Of a DNA stretch of 64,000 bases, positions 15,372 through 24,633 are shown in pieces. Location of the stretch: the NCBI GenBank assembly GCA_019636235.1, contig JAHBXW010000024.1, forward strand, positions 18,499-82,498. Reading direction: 5' to 3'. Origin of the DNA: Planctomyces sp. GTDB lineage: Bacteria; Planctomycetota; Planctomycetia; Planctomycetales; Planctomycetaceae. Positions within the stretch are counted from its first letter, which is position 1, and each line of letters starts with the position of its first letter. A model generated the notes under the pieces. The model saw nothing but the letters and a program-made list of their open reading frames with translations, was not told the DNA's origin and did not search any database. Made by a program: the position numbers and the translations under genes.

Positions 15372-16316
15372 ATGATGTCGACGGCGACCGTCAATCCGCG
15401 TTGCAGAGGGTTCACGCTGGTCGAACTGCTGGTGGTGCTGGCCGTGATCGGCATTCTGGCGGCGCTGATTCTCCCGGCCGTTCAAAGTGCGCGGGAGACG
15501 GCCCGCCGCACGCAGTGCAAAAGCCAGTTGAAACAGTTAGGTCTCGCGCTGCATAACTATATCGACGCCCACCGGATGCATCCGATCAGTTGGGGCATTC
15601 GGCGCACCGTGGCTGACACGCGCAACGCGTCCTGGCTGGCGATGATCCTTCCCTATCTCGACCAGCAGCCGCTGTACGCGTCGATCGACTTTTCGGCCCC
15701 GCTGAACCCGAACAATCTGGCGCCCGCGGCGACGCCCGTCGTCACATTCCTGTGTCCCTCGGACAGCACTGACGCCGTGCGTCGTGACCGAGCGCTGGCC
15801 CAGGAGTTTCCGGCCGAATTTCCGGCGGCCGTGACGAGCTACCGGGGCGTCGGCGGCAGCAACTGGCTGGCCGGCGTTTTCAAGAGGAGCGAGCCGCAGG
15901 GACGGCATGCTGAAGAAGTCAATGCCTTTGGGTATGGCAATGGCATTTTCTCCGGTGGCAACCTCGACCCGAACTTCTGGGGGCCGCCGACGCCGACGCG
16001 GCTTCGCGATATTCGCGATGGCAGTTCGAATACGATCGCCGTGGGCGAGTCCGTCGCCGACTGGTGCCCCTACTCGTGGTGGTTCTGGCACAACTGGCCG
16101 AACGGGACGACGGCCATCCCGTTGAACTACTGCGCCAAGGATCCGACCTGTGCCGGAGATTGGACGATGAACCTGGGCTTTCACAGCCGGCATGCGGGGG
16201 GCGGCCATTTCCTGTTTGCGGACGGCAGCGTTTCATTCCTCAACGAGTCGGTCGACCGTGGCGTCTATCACGCCCTGGCGACAATCGATGGGGGAGAGGT
16301 CGTGCAACTTCCATGA
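15372..16316 (+). CDS. DUF1559 pseudopilin-like protein
   Basis: A 314-residue protein of the planctomycete type-II-pseudopilin-like family. The N-terminus carries the prepilin signal Arg-Gly-Phe-Thr-Leu-Val-Glu-Leu-Leu-Val-Val-Leu (12-23) with Glu at +5, cleaved after Gly. The DUF1559 domain follows, with Arg-Arg-Thr-Gln-Cys-Lys-Ser-Gln-Leu-Lys-Gln-Leu-Gly-Leu-Ala, Phe-Leu-Cys-Pro-Ser-Asp, Ile-Arg-Asp-Gly-Ser-Ser-Asn-Thr and the C-terminal Phe-His-Ser-Arg-His ... Phe-Ala-Asp-Gly-Ser-Val motif. Tandem ATG codons at 15372/15375 follow GGAAAGG. It overlaps the GT2 gene by 4 bases (ATGA), which ties this family member to the glycan cluster; planctomycetes carry dozens of paralogues whose roles are unknown. 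Confidence 0.93.
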   Translation: MMSTATVNPRCRGFTLVELLVVLAVIGILAALILPAVQSARETARRTQCKSQLKQLGLALHNYIDAHRMHPISWGIRRTVADTRNASWLAMILPYLDQQPLYASIDFSAPLNPNNLAPAATPVVTFLCPSDSTDAVRRDRALAQEFPAEFPAAVTSYRGVGGSNWLAGVFKRSEPQGRHAEEVNAFGYGNGIFSGGNLDPNFWGPPTPTRLRDIRDGSSNTIAVGESVADWCPYSWWFWHNWPNGTTAIPLNYCAKDPTCAGDWTMNLGFHSRHAGGGHFLFADGSVSFLNESVDRGVYHALATIDGGEVVQLP

Positions 16317-17545
16317 TTCGAGTTCCCGGGCATCCCGTCGACAAAAGCGCCGACCTGGCATTTTTACCGAACTTTCCGGATCAATCGCCTTCGGGCGATG
16401 TGGAATTGACGGTGGTGATGCCGTGCCTGAATGAGGGCGAGACAGTCGCTTTCTGCGTCACCGAGGCCATCGAGGCGATCTCCGCCAATGGAATTCGCGG
16501 CGAGGTGCTGGTCGCTGACAATGGCAGCAAGGATGGTTCCGCTGATGCGGCGCGGGGGGCCGGCGCGCGAGTGGTGCATGTCGAACAGCGTGGATATGGC
16601 TGCGCCATTCAGGGAGGCGTTGCCGCGGCGTCTGGAAAGTTTGTGATTCTGGGAGATGCGGACGGCAGTTATGACTTCGGAGAGATTCCCCGGCTGTTGG
16701 ACAGGTTGCGCCGGGGCGAGGATCTCGTCATGGGCTGCCGGCTGCCGGGAGGCGGGGGGCGAATCGAAGCGGGGGCCATGCCCGCTCTTCATCAGCACAT
16801 CGGAAACCCGTTGTTGTCGTGGGCGGCGAGACTGCTGTGTGGCGCTCCCGTGCATGACATCTACTGCGGCTTGAGGGGCTTCCGTCGTCGTCTCTTGGAG
16901 GAAACTCGCGTGCGGAGCTCCGGAATGGAGTTCGCTGCTGAGATGGTTGTGAAGGCTTCGATATTCGGGCATAGAATCGGCGAAGTGCCGGTGACATTGC
17001 GAGCGGATCGTCGAGTGACAGGCCGGTCGCACCTCCGGACATTCCGCGACGGCTGGTCGGGCCTCGCACTGTTCCTGATGCACTCGCCGAACTGGCTGTT
17101 CCTGGTTCCAGGCGTGTTGCTGATGCTGTTGGGGGCGGCCGGGTATGCGCTGGCGATGCCCGGGGTGCGCCTGTTTGGCGCGGTCCTTGACGCGCATACG
17201 CTCCTGGTGTCGACGCTGGCGTTGCTCGTGGGTTACCAGTCGATGCTCTTCGGAGCGTTCGTCAAATGGTACGGAGCGGACATTGGTTTGCTGCCGACAT
17301 CGAAAGCGTCCCAGGGGCCGTGGCTGTCGCCCAACCAGGCGTCGGGACTGGGAGGATTGCTGATGGTCGCCGGAATCGCGCTATTGGGAGCAGGATTTCT
17401 GGATTGGAAGGCCGCAGGGTTCGGGCAGCTCGATTACGCCTATGAGATGCGAAAGGTGATTCCTGGCGTGCTATTGGCATCACTCGGATTCCAGACGGTG
17501 CTTGCCGGATTCTTCGCGGGCATTTTGCGCCTGGGGCGTCAATGA
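16313..17545 (+). CDS. GT2-family glycosyltransferase with membrane tail
   Basis: A 410-residue dolichol-phosphate-mannose-synthase-like enzyme that would charge a lipid carrier with a sugar for the upstream GT39-like transferase. The GT-A domain shows Val-Val-Met-Pro-Cys-Leu-Asn-Glu (34-41), Val-Ala-Asp-Asn-Gly-Ser-Lys-Asp-Gly and the metal-binding Asp115-Ala-Asp117. Its C-terminal part has about four membrane helices (from ~residue 262). The start overlaps the DUF1559 stop, and the stop overlaps the methyltransferase start, each by 4 bases. Confidence 0.9.
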   Translation: MIRVPGHPVDKSADLAFLPNFPDQSPSGDVELTVVMPCLNEGETVAFCVTEAIEAISANGIRGEVLVADNGSKDGSADAARGAGARVVHVEQRGYGCAIQGGVAAASGKFVILGDADGSYDFGEIPRLLDRLRRGEDLVMGCRLPGGGGRIEAGAMPALHQHIGNPLLSWAARLLCGAPVHDIYCGLRGFRRRLLEETRVRSSGMEFAAEMVVKASIFGHRIGEVPVTLRADRRVTGRSHLRTFRDGWSGLALFLMHSPNWLFLVPGVLLMLLGAAGYALAMPGVRLFGAVLDAHTLLVSTLALLVGYQSMLFGAFVKWYGADIGLLPTSKASQGPWLSPNQASGLGGLLMVAGIALLGAGFLDWKAAGFGQLDYAYEMRKVIPGVLLASLGFQTVLAGFFAGILRLGRQ

Positions 17546-18240
17546 CCGCTCAGCAATGGCCGCGTCGAGGATTGGATCAGGCCGCCGCAGCGGACGGGAG
17601 AGCGCGGGCGTGGGAAAGCGCGTATTGCCGCTTTGAAACTCCACAACAGGAGGTGCGCAAGTTTCAGCGGCGGCTGAAATGGTTTGGAGCGGCAGGCTGG
17701 AGCAGGGAGTTGCGGGTGATCGAACTTTTCTGCGGCCGGGGGAATGGCCTGGCGGCGTGGGAATCGCTGGGGTTCTCCCACATCGAGGGCGTCGACCGTT
17801 CGCCGCGACTCCTGTCGGAGTATCGGGGAAATGCAATGTGCTCTGTCGCCGATTGCCGGGAAATTCCCGTGGCCAGTTCCTCCAGGGACGTGGCTGCAAT
17901 TCACGGAGGACTGCACCATTTGGAACGCCTTCCGCAGGACTTGGAGGACGTCGTTGGTGAGGTGCGCCGAATCTTGAAACCAGGCGGCCGGTTGTTAATT
18001 GTCGAACCCTGGCAGACGCCGTTCCTCGCACTTGTCCACGAATGCTGTCGGCGCCGAGTCGTCCGCAAACTGTGGCGCAAGCTGGATGCGCTGGCGGAAA
18101 TGACGGAGTTGGAAGCATCGACGTACTTTTCGTGGCTGGCGCAGCCGGAGGTTGTGCTGGAGAGCATCCATCGCGCCTTCGAGCCGGTCCGAATGCGGAT
18201 TGCGTTCGGCAAGCTGTTCCTGCTGGCTCAACCTCGTTGA
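17542..18240 (+). CDS. Class I SAM-dependent methyltransferase
   Basis: A 232-residue protein with a Rossmann methyltransferase core: motif I Val-Ile-Glu-Leu-Phe-Cys-Gly-Arg-Gly-Asn-Gly (59-69), an acidic Gly-Val-Asp (83-85) at the end of strand 2, and Leu-Lys-Pro-Gly-Gly-Arg-Leu-Leu-Ile-Val-Glu-Pro as the motif III region. This is the Methyltransf_11 pattern. The substrate is unknown. The 4-bp overlap with the GT2 gene suggests a sugar, lipid or glycan acceptor in the same pathway. Confidence 0.88.
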   Translation: MTAQQWPRRGLDQAAAADGRARAWESAYCRFETPQQEVRKFQRRLKWFGAAGWSRELRVIELFCGRGNGLAAWESLGFSHIEGVDRSPRLLSEYRGNAMCSVADCREIPVASSSRDVAAIHGGLHHLERLPQDLEDVVGEVRRILKPGGRLLIVEPWQTPFLALVHECCRRRVVRKLWRKLDALAEMTELEASTYFSWLAQPEVVLESIHRAFEPVRMRIAFGKLFLLAQPR

Positions 18241-18422
18241 GGCGTCTTCCGGTCCGTCCGCCGCCATCGGCCGGATCAATCGATCCCGGCCGATGGGTTC
18301 CCACCGGGCGAGGTTCTTCCGATGATGGAGGGCGGCGTCCGTTCCCCGTGAGCGGGACGCTCCCGCCGTCACTGTCCCGCCGCAGGTCGAGCCCCGCGCT
18401 CGCCAAGAACGCCCTGACGCCC

Positions 18423-21400
18423 ATGACGCTCCGTCTCTCCCGCGCGATCGGCCTCGGAATCCTGGCCGCCCTGTCCACCTCCGCCCTCGCGGCCGAGGCC
18501 CCGGACGCCGGCCGTTCGCAAGTCGAGTTCAATCGCGACATCCGGCCGCTGCTGTCGGACCGCTGTTTCGCCTGCCACGGCCCCGACAAGAACACTCGCG
18601 AGGCCGATCTGCGGCTCGACACCGAAGACGGGCTGCGCGGCGAGGCGGGCGAGGGCGGGGCCGTGACGCCAGGCCGCCCGGACGACAGCGAGTTGATCCG
18701 TCGGATCGAGTCCGACGATCCGGACGAGCGCATGCCGCCGCCAGCGTTCGGGAAGGATCTCACTCCCGAGGAGCGCGGCCTGCTGCGACGCTGGGTCGAA
18801 CAGGGCGCCGAGTGGCAGGGGCACTGGGCGTTTCAGCCGATCCAGCGGGCGCGGCCCCCCGAGGTCTCCGATGCCGACTGGTCCCGTCACCCGATCGACC
18901 GGTTCGTCCTGGCGGCCATTGAACAGGAAGGACTGAGGCCGTCGCAGCTCGCCGATCCGCGGACGCTCGTGCGGCGGCTCAGCTTTGACCTGACGGGGCT
19001 GCCCCCGGCCCCGGACGTGGTGGAACGTTTCGCCAGCGACCCGTCCGAGGCCGCGTATGAACGGCTCGTCGACGAACTGCTGGCCAGCCCGCACTATGGC
19101 GAGCGGATGGCCATGTGGTGGCTGGACCTCGTGCGCTACGCGGACAGCGTCGGGTATCACGGCGATCAGTATGTCAGCGTGTCGCCGTATCGCGATTACG
19201 TGATCCGAGCGTTCAACCGGAATATGCCGTTTGACGAATTCACCATCGAGCAATTGGCTGGCGACCTGCTGCCGGAGCCGACGCTCGAGCAGCGTGTGGC
19301 CTCGGGCTACAACCGGCTGGGCATGATGAGCGCGGAAGGGGGCGTGCAGCCCAAGGAGTATCTGTCGAAGTACATCGCTGAACGGGTGCGGAACGTCAGC
19401 GGGGCCTGGCTGGGCGTCACGCTCGGCTGTTGCGAATGCCACGACCACAAGTTCGACCCGTTCACGGCGAAGGATTTCTATCAATTCGAGGCGTTCTTCG
19501 CCGACATCCAGGAGCAGGGGTTGTACGGCGGGTCCGACGTCACGGGCCGCTGGGGCACGATGCTGCCCGTGCCGACGGCGGAGCAGAGCCGGCAACAGCG
19601 CGAACTCAACGAGCAGATGGCCGCTGTGCAGGCGCTGCTGGAAACGCCCACCGAAGCGCTGGCCCGCGAGCAGGTCGCCTGGGAGTCGGGACTCCGGGAA
19701 TGGGCCGTGCTTCGTCCCGAAGCGCTGGAATCGTCCGGCGGCGCGACTCTGACTCTGCTGGAGGACGGTTCGATCCTGGCGTCCGGTGATAGTCCAGCGA
19801 CAGACACGTACACGCTGGTCGTTTCCGCGCCGTCCGCTGCGGCGACGGCGCTGCGGCTGGAGGCCCTGCCGGATGACTCGCTGCCGCAGAAGGGCCCCGG
19901 TCGGGCCGGCAACGGCAACTTCGTGCTCAGCGAACTGGAGGTGGACTGGCTGCCCGCGGACGGCGGCGAACCGCAGCGCATCGCGCTCGAGAACGCGACC
20001 GCGACGTATGAACAGACGGGCGCGGCCGACGCCAATCCGTACAAGAAGTGGGCTGTCGCCGCGGCCATCGACGGAGACGCGCAGGGGCCGACCTGGGGTT
20101 GGGCCGTCATGGAGCAGGTGGGACGGCCGAACTCCGCGATCTTCGAGATCGCCGCCGGCACGCCGCTGGAACCGGGACAATTGCGGATCGTCCTCAAACA
20201 GAATCTCGACAACCCGCAGCACACGCTGGGCCGATTCCGCCTCTCGACGACCTCAGCGGCGAAGCCGGTGCGCGCGGGCGACCTGCCCCCTGCGGACATC
20301 GAGGCGATTCTCCGCGTCGCCGGCGAAGCGCGTACCGAGGCGCAGCGGAACCAGTTGGCCGCACACTACCGGTCGATCGCCCCCAGCCTGCTGCCGCAGC
20401 GGCAGGAACTGGCCCGGCTCGAAGCGCGGAAGAAGGCTCTCGACGCGGCCATCACGCTGACGGTTGTCACCGAACGGACGGAGCCGCGCATGATCCGCGT
20501 CCTGAAGCGCGGCAACTGGATGGACGAGACGGGGGACGTCGTCGAGCCGGCGATTCCGGAATGGCTGGGCGCCGATCCTGTTCCCGGGGATCGGCGGCTG
20601 ACGCGACTCGATCTCGCGCAATGGATCGTTTCGCCGCGGAACCCGCTGACGGCGCGGGCCACGGTCAACCGTCTCTGGAAGCTGCTGTTCGGCGCGGGCC
20701 TGTCTCCGAAACTCGACGATCTGGGCGCGCAGGGGGAATGGCCCAGCCATCCGGAACTGCTGGACGCCCTGGCCGCCGAGTTCATGGATTCCGGCTGGGA
20801 TTTCAAGCGGCTGATGAAACGGATCGTCATGTCGCGGGCCTATCGGCAGTCGTCGCTGGCGGCCGCGGAGCAGTCGGAGGCCGACCCTTACAACCGCTGG
20901 CTGTCTCGGCAGGGGCGTTGGCGGCTCGAGGCGGAGATGGTGCGCGACAACGCGCTGCAAGTCAGCGGTCTGATGGCGCCGATGGTCGGCGGCAAGAGCG
21001 TGCATCCGTATCAGCCGCGCGGCTACTGGTCCTATCTGAACTTCCCGATGCGGGAGTGGCAGAACGGGCAGGGGAACGAGCTGTATCGCCGCGGCGTGTA
21101 CACCCACTGGCAGCGGCAGTATCTGCATCCGGCGCTGCTGGCGTTCGACGCGCCCGGCCGCGAGGAATGCACGGCGGACCGGCCCCGCTCCAATACGCCG
21201 CTGCAGGCGCTCGTCCTGCTGAATGATCCCAGCTACGTCGAGGCGGCCCGCGCCTTCGCGCAGCGGGCCCTCGAACTGGGAGGCGACAGCGATGACGCCC
21301 GCCTCGCCTGGCTGATCCGCGAAGCGCTGGCTCGCGAGCCGCGCCCCGAGGAAACGGCCGTCCTGCTGGACCTCCTGAACCGGCACCGGCAGGAGTACGG

Positions 21401-21542
21401 CGGCGATTCCGCGGCCGTCGACGCCCTGCTGAAGATCGGCGACCTGCCCGTCCCCGCAGCGCTGCACCGCGCCGACCTCGCCGCGTGGATCAGCGTGACC
21501 CGCGCAATCCTGAACCTGCACGAAACCATCACGCGCAACTGA
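18423..21542 (+). CDS. PSCyt1-DUF1549-DUF1553 exported protein
   Basis: A planctomycete-specific giant c-type-cytochrome-like protein of 1039 residues. It has a signal peptide (1-24), a PSCyt1 domain with the haem motif Cys48-Phe-Ala-Cys-His52, DUF1549 (about 155-365) with the conserved Gly-Cys-Cys-Glu-Cys-His-Asp-His-Lys-Phe-Asp motif, and an insert of ~270 residues. DUF1553 follows in the last third (Asn-Pro-Leu-Thr-Ala-Arg-Ala-Thr-Val-Asn-Arg-Leu-Trp). The biochemical role is unknown; the family is usually paired with DUF1501 proteins and linked to polysaccharide use. The ATG at 18423 directly precedes the signal peptide. The DUF1501 partner starts 77 bases downstream. Confidence 0.95.
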   Translation: MTLRLSRAIGLGILAALSTSALAAEAPDAGRSQVEFNRDIRPLLSDRCFACHGPDKNTREADLRLDTEDGLRGEAGEGGAVTPGRPDDSELIRRIESDDPDERMPPPAFGKDLTPEERGLLRRWVEQGAEWQGHWAFQPIQRARPPEVSDADWSRHPIDRFVLAAIEQEGLRPSQLADPRTLVRRLSFDLTGLPPAPDVVERFASDPSEAAYERLVDELLASPHYGERMAMWWLDLVRYADSVGYHGDQYVSVSPYRDYVIRAFNRNMPFDEFTIEQLAGDLLPEPTLEQRVASGYNRLGMMSAEGGVQPKEYLSKYIAERVRNVSGAWLGVTLGCCECHDHKFDPFTAKDFYQFEAFFADIQEQGLYGGSDVTGRWGTMLPVPTAEQSRQQRELNEQMAAVQALLETPTEALAREQVAWESGLREWAVLRPEALESSGGATLTLLEDGSILASGDSPATDTYTLVVSAPSAAATALRLEALPDDSLPQKGPGRAGNGNFVLSELEVDWLPADGGEPQRIALENATATYEQTGAADANPYKKWAVAAAIDGDAQGPTWGWAVMEQVGRPNSAIFEIAAGTPLEPGQLRIVLKQNLDNPQHTLGRFRLSTTSAAKPVRAGDLPPADIEAILRVAGEARTEAQRNQLAAHYRSIAPSLLPQRQELARLEARKKALDAAITLTVVTERTEPRMIRVLKRGNWMDETGDVVEPAIPEWLGADPVPGDRRLTRLDLAQWIVSPRNPLTARATVNRLWKLLFGAGLSPKLDDLGAQGEWPSHPELLDALAAEFMDSGWDFKRLMKRIVMSRAYRQSSLAAAEQSEADPYNRWLSRQGRWRLEAEMVRDNALQVSGLMAPMVGGKSVHPYQPRGYWSYLNFPMREWQNGQGNELYRRGVYTHWQRQYLHPALLAFDAPGREECTADRPRSNTPLQALVLLNDPSYVEAARAFAQRALELGGDSDDARLAWLIREALAREPRPEETAVLLDLLNRHRQEYGGDSAAVDALLKIGDLPVPAALHRADLAAWISVTRAILNLHETITRN

Positions 21543-21619
21543 CCGCGCCCGCCACCTTCGCCGCGCGGCACACGCCCGACCGCGGCCGTTGAACACAGAT
21601 CCCGACCCAGTCACCCGCC

Positions 21620-23071
21620 ATGCACAATCCCATCTCGATTGCGACTTCGCTGCCCCCCCTGCCGTCGCCCATCGCCCGCCGGACGTTCCTCCGCCGCAGC
21701 GGCGTCAGCGTCGGCTCGATGGCGCTGGGCAGCCTCCTCGCGCGGGACGCCCGCGCCCAGGACGCGTCCGACTTAAAGGGCGTCATCCAGCCGCTCCACT
21801 TCGCCCCCCGCGCCAAACGGGTCATCTGGCTGTACATGGCCGGCGGCATGAGCCATCTCGACACGTTCGACCATAAACCCAAGCTGGCGGAACTCGATGG
21901 CCAGCCGATGCCCGAATCGTTCACCAAGGGGCAGCAGATCGCCCAGCTCCAGGGCGCCAAGCTGAACTGCTTCGCCCCTCAGCACCCGTTCCAGCAATGG
22001 GGCGCCTCGGGGCAGGAGATCAGCGCCATCTGGCCCGAACTCGCCAGCCGCTGCGCCGACGACATGTGCATCGTCCGCTCGCTGTTCACGGAGGCCATCA
22101 ATCACGACCCGGCCCACACGTTCATGAACACCGGGTCGATGATCTCCGGCCGGCCGGCGATGGGGTCGTGGCTGCTGTACGGCCTCGGCGCCGATACCCA
22201 GGAGCTGCCCGGATTCGTCGTCATGGTCTCCACCGGCAACTACGGGCAGAAGCAACCCATCGCCGCGCGGCAGTGGCACAGCGGGTTTCTCCCCAGCCGG
22301 TTTCAGGGAGTCGAGTTCCGCAGCACGGGGGATCCGGTGCTCTATGTCCGCCGGCCGGGCGGCGTTGATGAAGGCCGACAGCGGGACGTCGTGGAGGCCG
22401 TCGCCGCGCTGAACCGCCTCGAAGAAGCCGAGACGGCCGATCCCGAGATCGCCACGCGGATCAGCCAGTACGAAATGGCGTTTCGCATGCAGACCAGCGT
22501 CCCCGAGCTGATGGACGTCCGCAACGAGCCGCAGCACATCCTGGACCTGTACGGTTCGCAGCCGGGGGATGGCAGCTTCGCGTCGAACTGCCTGTTGGCG
22601 CGGCGGCTGGCCGAGCGCGGCGTCCGGTTCATCCAGCTCTACCACCGCGACTGGGACCATCACGGGGCGATCAAAGACCACATCGCCGGTTCGGCGGCGG
22701 AGGTCGATCGCGGCGCGGCGGCGCTCATCACCGATCTCAAGCAGCGCGGCATGCTGGACGACACGATCGTCGTGTTCGGATCGGAGTTCGGCCGCACGCC
22801 GATGGCGCAGGGGAACGGCCGCGACCACCACCTGGCCGGCTTCACGATGTGGCTGGCCGGCGGCGGTTTCAAGCCGGGCTTCAACTATGGCGCGACCGAC
22901 GAACTCGGCTACCACGCCGTCGAGAACCGCGTCTCGGTCCACGACCTGCATGCGACGATGCTGCATCAGCTCGGCATCGACCACATGAAGTTCAGCGTCA
23001 AGTTTCAGGGTCTGGACAGCCGGCTGACGGGCGTCGAGCCGGCGCGGATCGTGACGGACCTGCTGGTCTGA
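21620..23071 (+). CDS. DUF1501 Tat-exported sulfatase-like protein
   Basis: A 483-residue protein of the DUF1501 family, related in fold to alkaline phosphatases and sulfatases. The N-terminus carries a twin-Arg motif (Arg-Arg-Thr-Phe-Leu-Arg-Arg-Ser) and a hydrophobic stretch ending Ala-Arg-Ala-Gln, so Tat export is expected. Family motifs are Ile-Trp-Leu-Tyr-Met-Ala-Gly-Gly-Met-Ser-His-Leu-Asp-Thr-Phe-Asp, Asn-His-Asp-Pro-Ala-His, Gly-Ser-Glu-Phe-Gly-Arg-Thr-Pro and Gly-Arg-Asp-His-His. It is the partner of the upstream DUF1549/DUF1553 gene. Confidence 0.95.
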   Translation: MHNPISIATSLPPLPSPIARRTFLRRSGVSVGSMALGSLLARDARAQDASDLKGVIQPLHFAPRAKRVIWLYMAGGMSHLDTFDHKPKLAELDGQPMPESFTKGQQIAQLQGAKLNCFAPQHPFQQWGASGQEISAIWPELASRCADDMCIVRSLFTEAINHDPAHTFMNTGSMISGRPAMGSWLLYGLGADTQELPGFVVMVSTGNYGQKQPIAARQWHSGFLPSRFQGVEFRSTGDPVLYVRRPGGVDEGRQRDVVEAVAALNRLEEAETADPEIATRISQYEMAFRMQTSVPELMDVRNEPQHILDLYGSQPGDGSFASNCLLARRLAERGVRFIQLYHRDWDHHGAIKDHIAGSAAEVDRGAAALITDLKQRGMLDDTIVVFGSEFGRTPMAQGNGRDHHLAGFTMWLAGGGFKPGFNYGATDELGYHAVENRVSVHDLHATMLHQLGIDHMKFSVKFQGLDSRLTGVEPARIVTDLLV

Positions 23072-23099
23072 TCCGTCAGAAGGCTTGGGGAGCGTGCGC

Positions 23100-24140
23100 A
23101 TGCCCGACGATCGCGTCTGGACCGAATGGGCTTGCTCACGGCGGTCGTTGCTCGCCCTGGGCCTCGGATTGGCGGCGCCGTCGCTGCTGAGGGGAGATGA
23201 CGTCTCTCGAAACGATGCGCCGACGCCGCGGTTTCTGAAGGCCTGGGGAGAGCCGGGCAGCGGACCGGGACAGTTTCATTCTCCCATCGGCATCGCCATG
23301 ACGGCCGGCGATGAACTGCTCGTCAGCGACCTGCACAACCATCGCGTCCAGAGATTCACGGCCGCGGGAGAATTTCTGTCCGAATTCCCGGTCCCGCGCC
23401 ACCCGGATCCGAATGGCATCTCCGGGGGCGGCATCGCCGTCGGCCCGCAAGGAGCCATTTACGTGTCGCTGATGACGCAGCACCAGATCGCCGCCTTCTC
23501 GCCGCAGGGAGAACTGGTGCGCATCTGGGGACGGCTCGGCGCCGGCGAACGAGAGCTCCACGATCCCGGAGGCCTGGCTGTTGGACCCGACGGCAACTTG
23601 TATGTCGCGGACCAGGCGAATCATCGGGTCCAGGCCTTCACGCCGGAGGGCGAGTTCGTGCGAACCTTCGGCGTCTTTGGGGCCGAACCGGGCCAGTTTG
23701 GCGACGGACCGGAAAAGGACATCAGTCGGGCCCGATTCGGCGGACCGCATTGGGTGGCTTTCAACAGCCGCGGCGAACTGCTGACGACCGAAGGCACGAT
23801 GCGACGGGTGCAGCGCCTGACGACGTTGGGCGTTCCATTGGCCCAGTGGGGGGACGATGCTCTCGAACCGCCTGGATTCGGCGGGCCTGACACCATGCTT
23901 CCCGGTCCAATCGCAGTCTGTGTCGACCGCCGCGACCGGGTCTGGGTCGGCGGCACGTTTCATCGCGTTCAGCTGTATCACGACGACGGACGATTCCTGA
24001 CGCACCTCGGAGCGGAAGAAGGCGATGCTCCGGGACGGTTCAGTTTTCCGCACGGACTGGCCATCGACTCGCAGGGCTGCCTGTACGTGGCGGACTCCGG
24101 CAATCAGCGAATCCAGAAATTCGCGATCGACGAAGCCTGA
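23100..24140 (+). CDS. NHL-repeat beta-propeller exported protein
   Basis: A 346-residue protein with a twin-Arg-type signal (Ser-Arg-Arg-Ser-Leu-Leu-Ala-Leu-Gly-Leu-Gly). Five to six NHL repeats follow, recognisable by Gly-Gln-Phe ... Pro-x-Gly-Ile/Leu-Ala and by Leu-Tyr-Val-Ala-Asp-x-x-Asn-x-Arg-Val/Ile-Gln near residues 75-85, 165-180 and 330-345. The ATG at 23100 follows GGGGAG; TTG and GTG codons lie slightly upstream. It follows the DUF1501 gene by 28 bases and completes the triad. NHL propellers usually bind proteins or carbohydrates; the ligand is unknown. Confidence 0.88.
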   Translation: MPDDRVWTEWACSRRSLLALGLGLAAPSLLRGDDVSRNDAPTPRFLKAWGEPGSGPGQFHSPIGIAMTAGDELLVSDLHNHRVQRFTAAGEFLSEFPVPRHPDPNGISGGGIAVGPQGAIYVSLMTQHQIAAFSPQGELVRIWGRLGAGERELHDPGGLAVGPDGNLYVADQANHRVQAFTPEGEFVRTFGVFGAEPGQFGDGPEKDISRARFGGPHWVAFNSRGELLTTEGTMRRVQRLTTLGVPLAQWGDDALEPPGFGGPDTMLPGPIAVCVDRRDRVWVGGTFHRVQLYHDDGRFLTHLGAEEGDAPGRFSFPHGLAIDSQGCLYVADSGNQRIQKFAIDEA

Positions 24141-24159
24141 CTCGAGTCGCGGCCGCTGG

Positions 24160-24633
24160 TCATGGCGCGCCCGGCTGCACGAACTCTTCCGGCAGCCGGA
24201 TGTCCTCGGGCCGTTCCCGCGCGATCCGCACCCACTCGTCGACGCAGGGCGGACAGCAGAACAGATACTCGCGGCCGCCGACAATCCACGCGCATGCCGG
24301 ATTCGCTTTGGTGCCGGTGATCGGACACAGCGGGTCGCCGGGCTGCGGATTGCGATCGTGCTTCGCCTGGAAGCCGGCGAACGCCTCCGAACTGGTGCGG
24401 CCGCCGTTGGCGGCGATGTCCGCCGCTGTGTACAGACCGCCCGGCGTGAGAAACAGTTCCCCCTCCTGCTCCATGTCGACCTTCGGCGGCATCGCCACGT
24501 CCGACGACGATGCCCGGAACCGTGTGTCGATCCACAGGCCGAGAATCGCTGCGATCAGCAACGGACCGATCCAGCGATCCCAGCGCCGCGCCCACGCGCG
24601 GGCCCCCGCGAATGATGTCGTGTTCTGGTTCAT
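24160..24633 (-). CDS. Cys-rich membrane protein (TRASH/YHS-like), end of the oxidase operon
   Basis: A 157-residue protein with one N-terminal membrane helix (22-36) and a C-terminal domain containing C103-Pro-Ile-Thr-Gly, C114, and the C126-C127-Pro-Pro-C130 knuckle followed by a helix. This pattern resembles TRASH/YHS heavy-metal-binding domains. The start overlaps the ctaG stop by 4 bases (ATGA), so it is co-translated with oxidase assembly genes. A role in copper handling for the oxidase is plausible from context but not shown. The exact family was not recognised. Confidence 0.75.
   Translation of the reverse strand: MNQNTTSFAGARAWARRWDRWIGPLLIAAILGLWIDTRFRASSSDVAMPPKVDMEQEGELFLTPGGLYTAADIAANGGRTSSEAFAGFQAKHDRNPQPGDPLCPITGTKANPACAWIVGGREYLFCCPPCVDEWVRIARERPEDIRLPEEFVQPGAP

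Noticed and set aside
18369..20222. 617-codon minus-strand open frame
   Set aside because: Antisense to the PSCyt1-DUF1549 gene; no family likeness.
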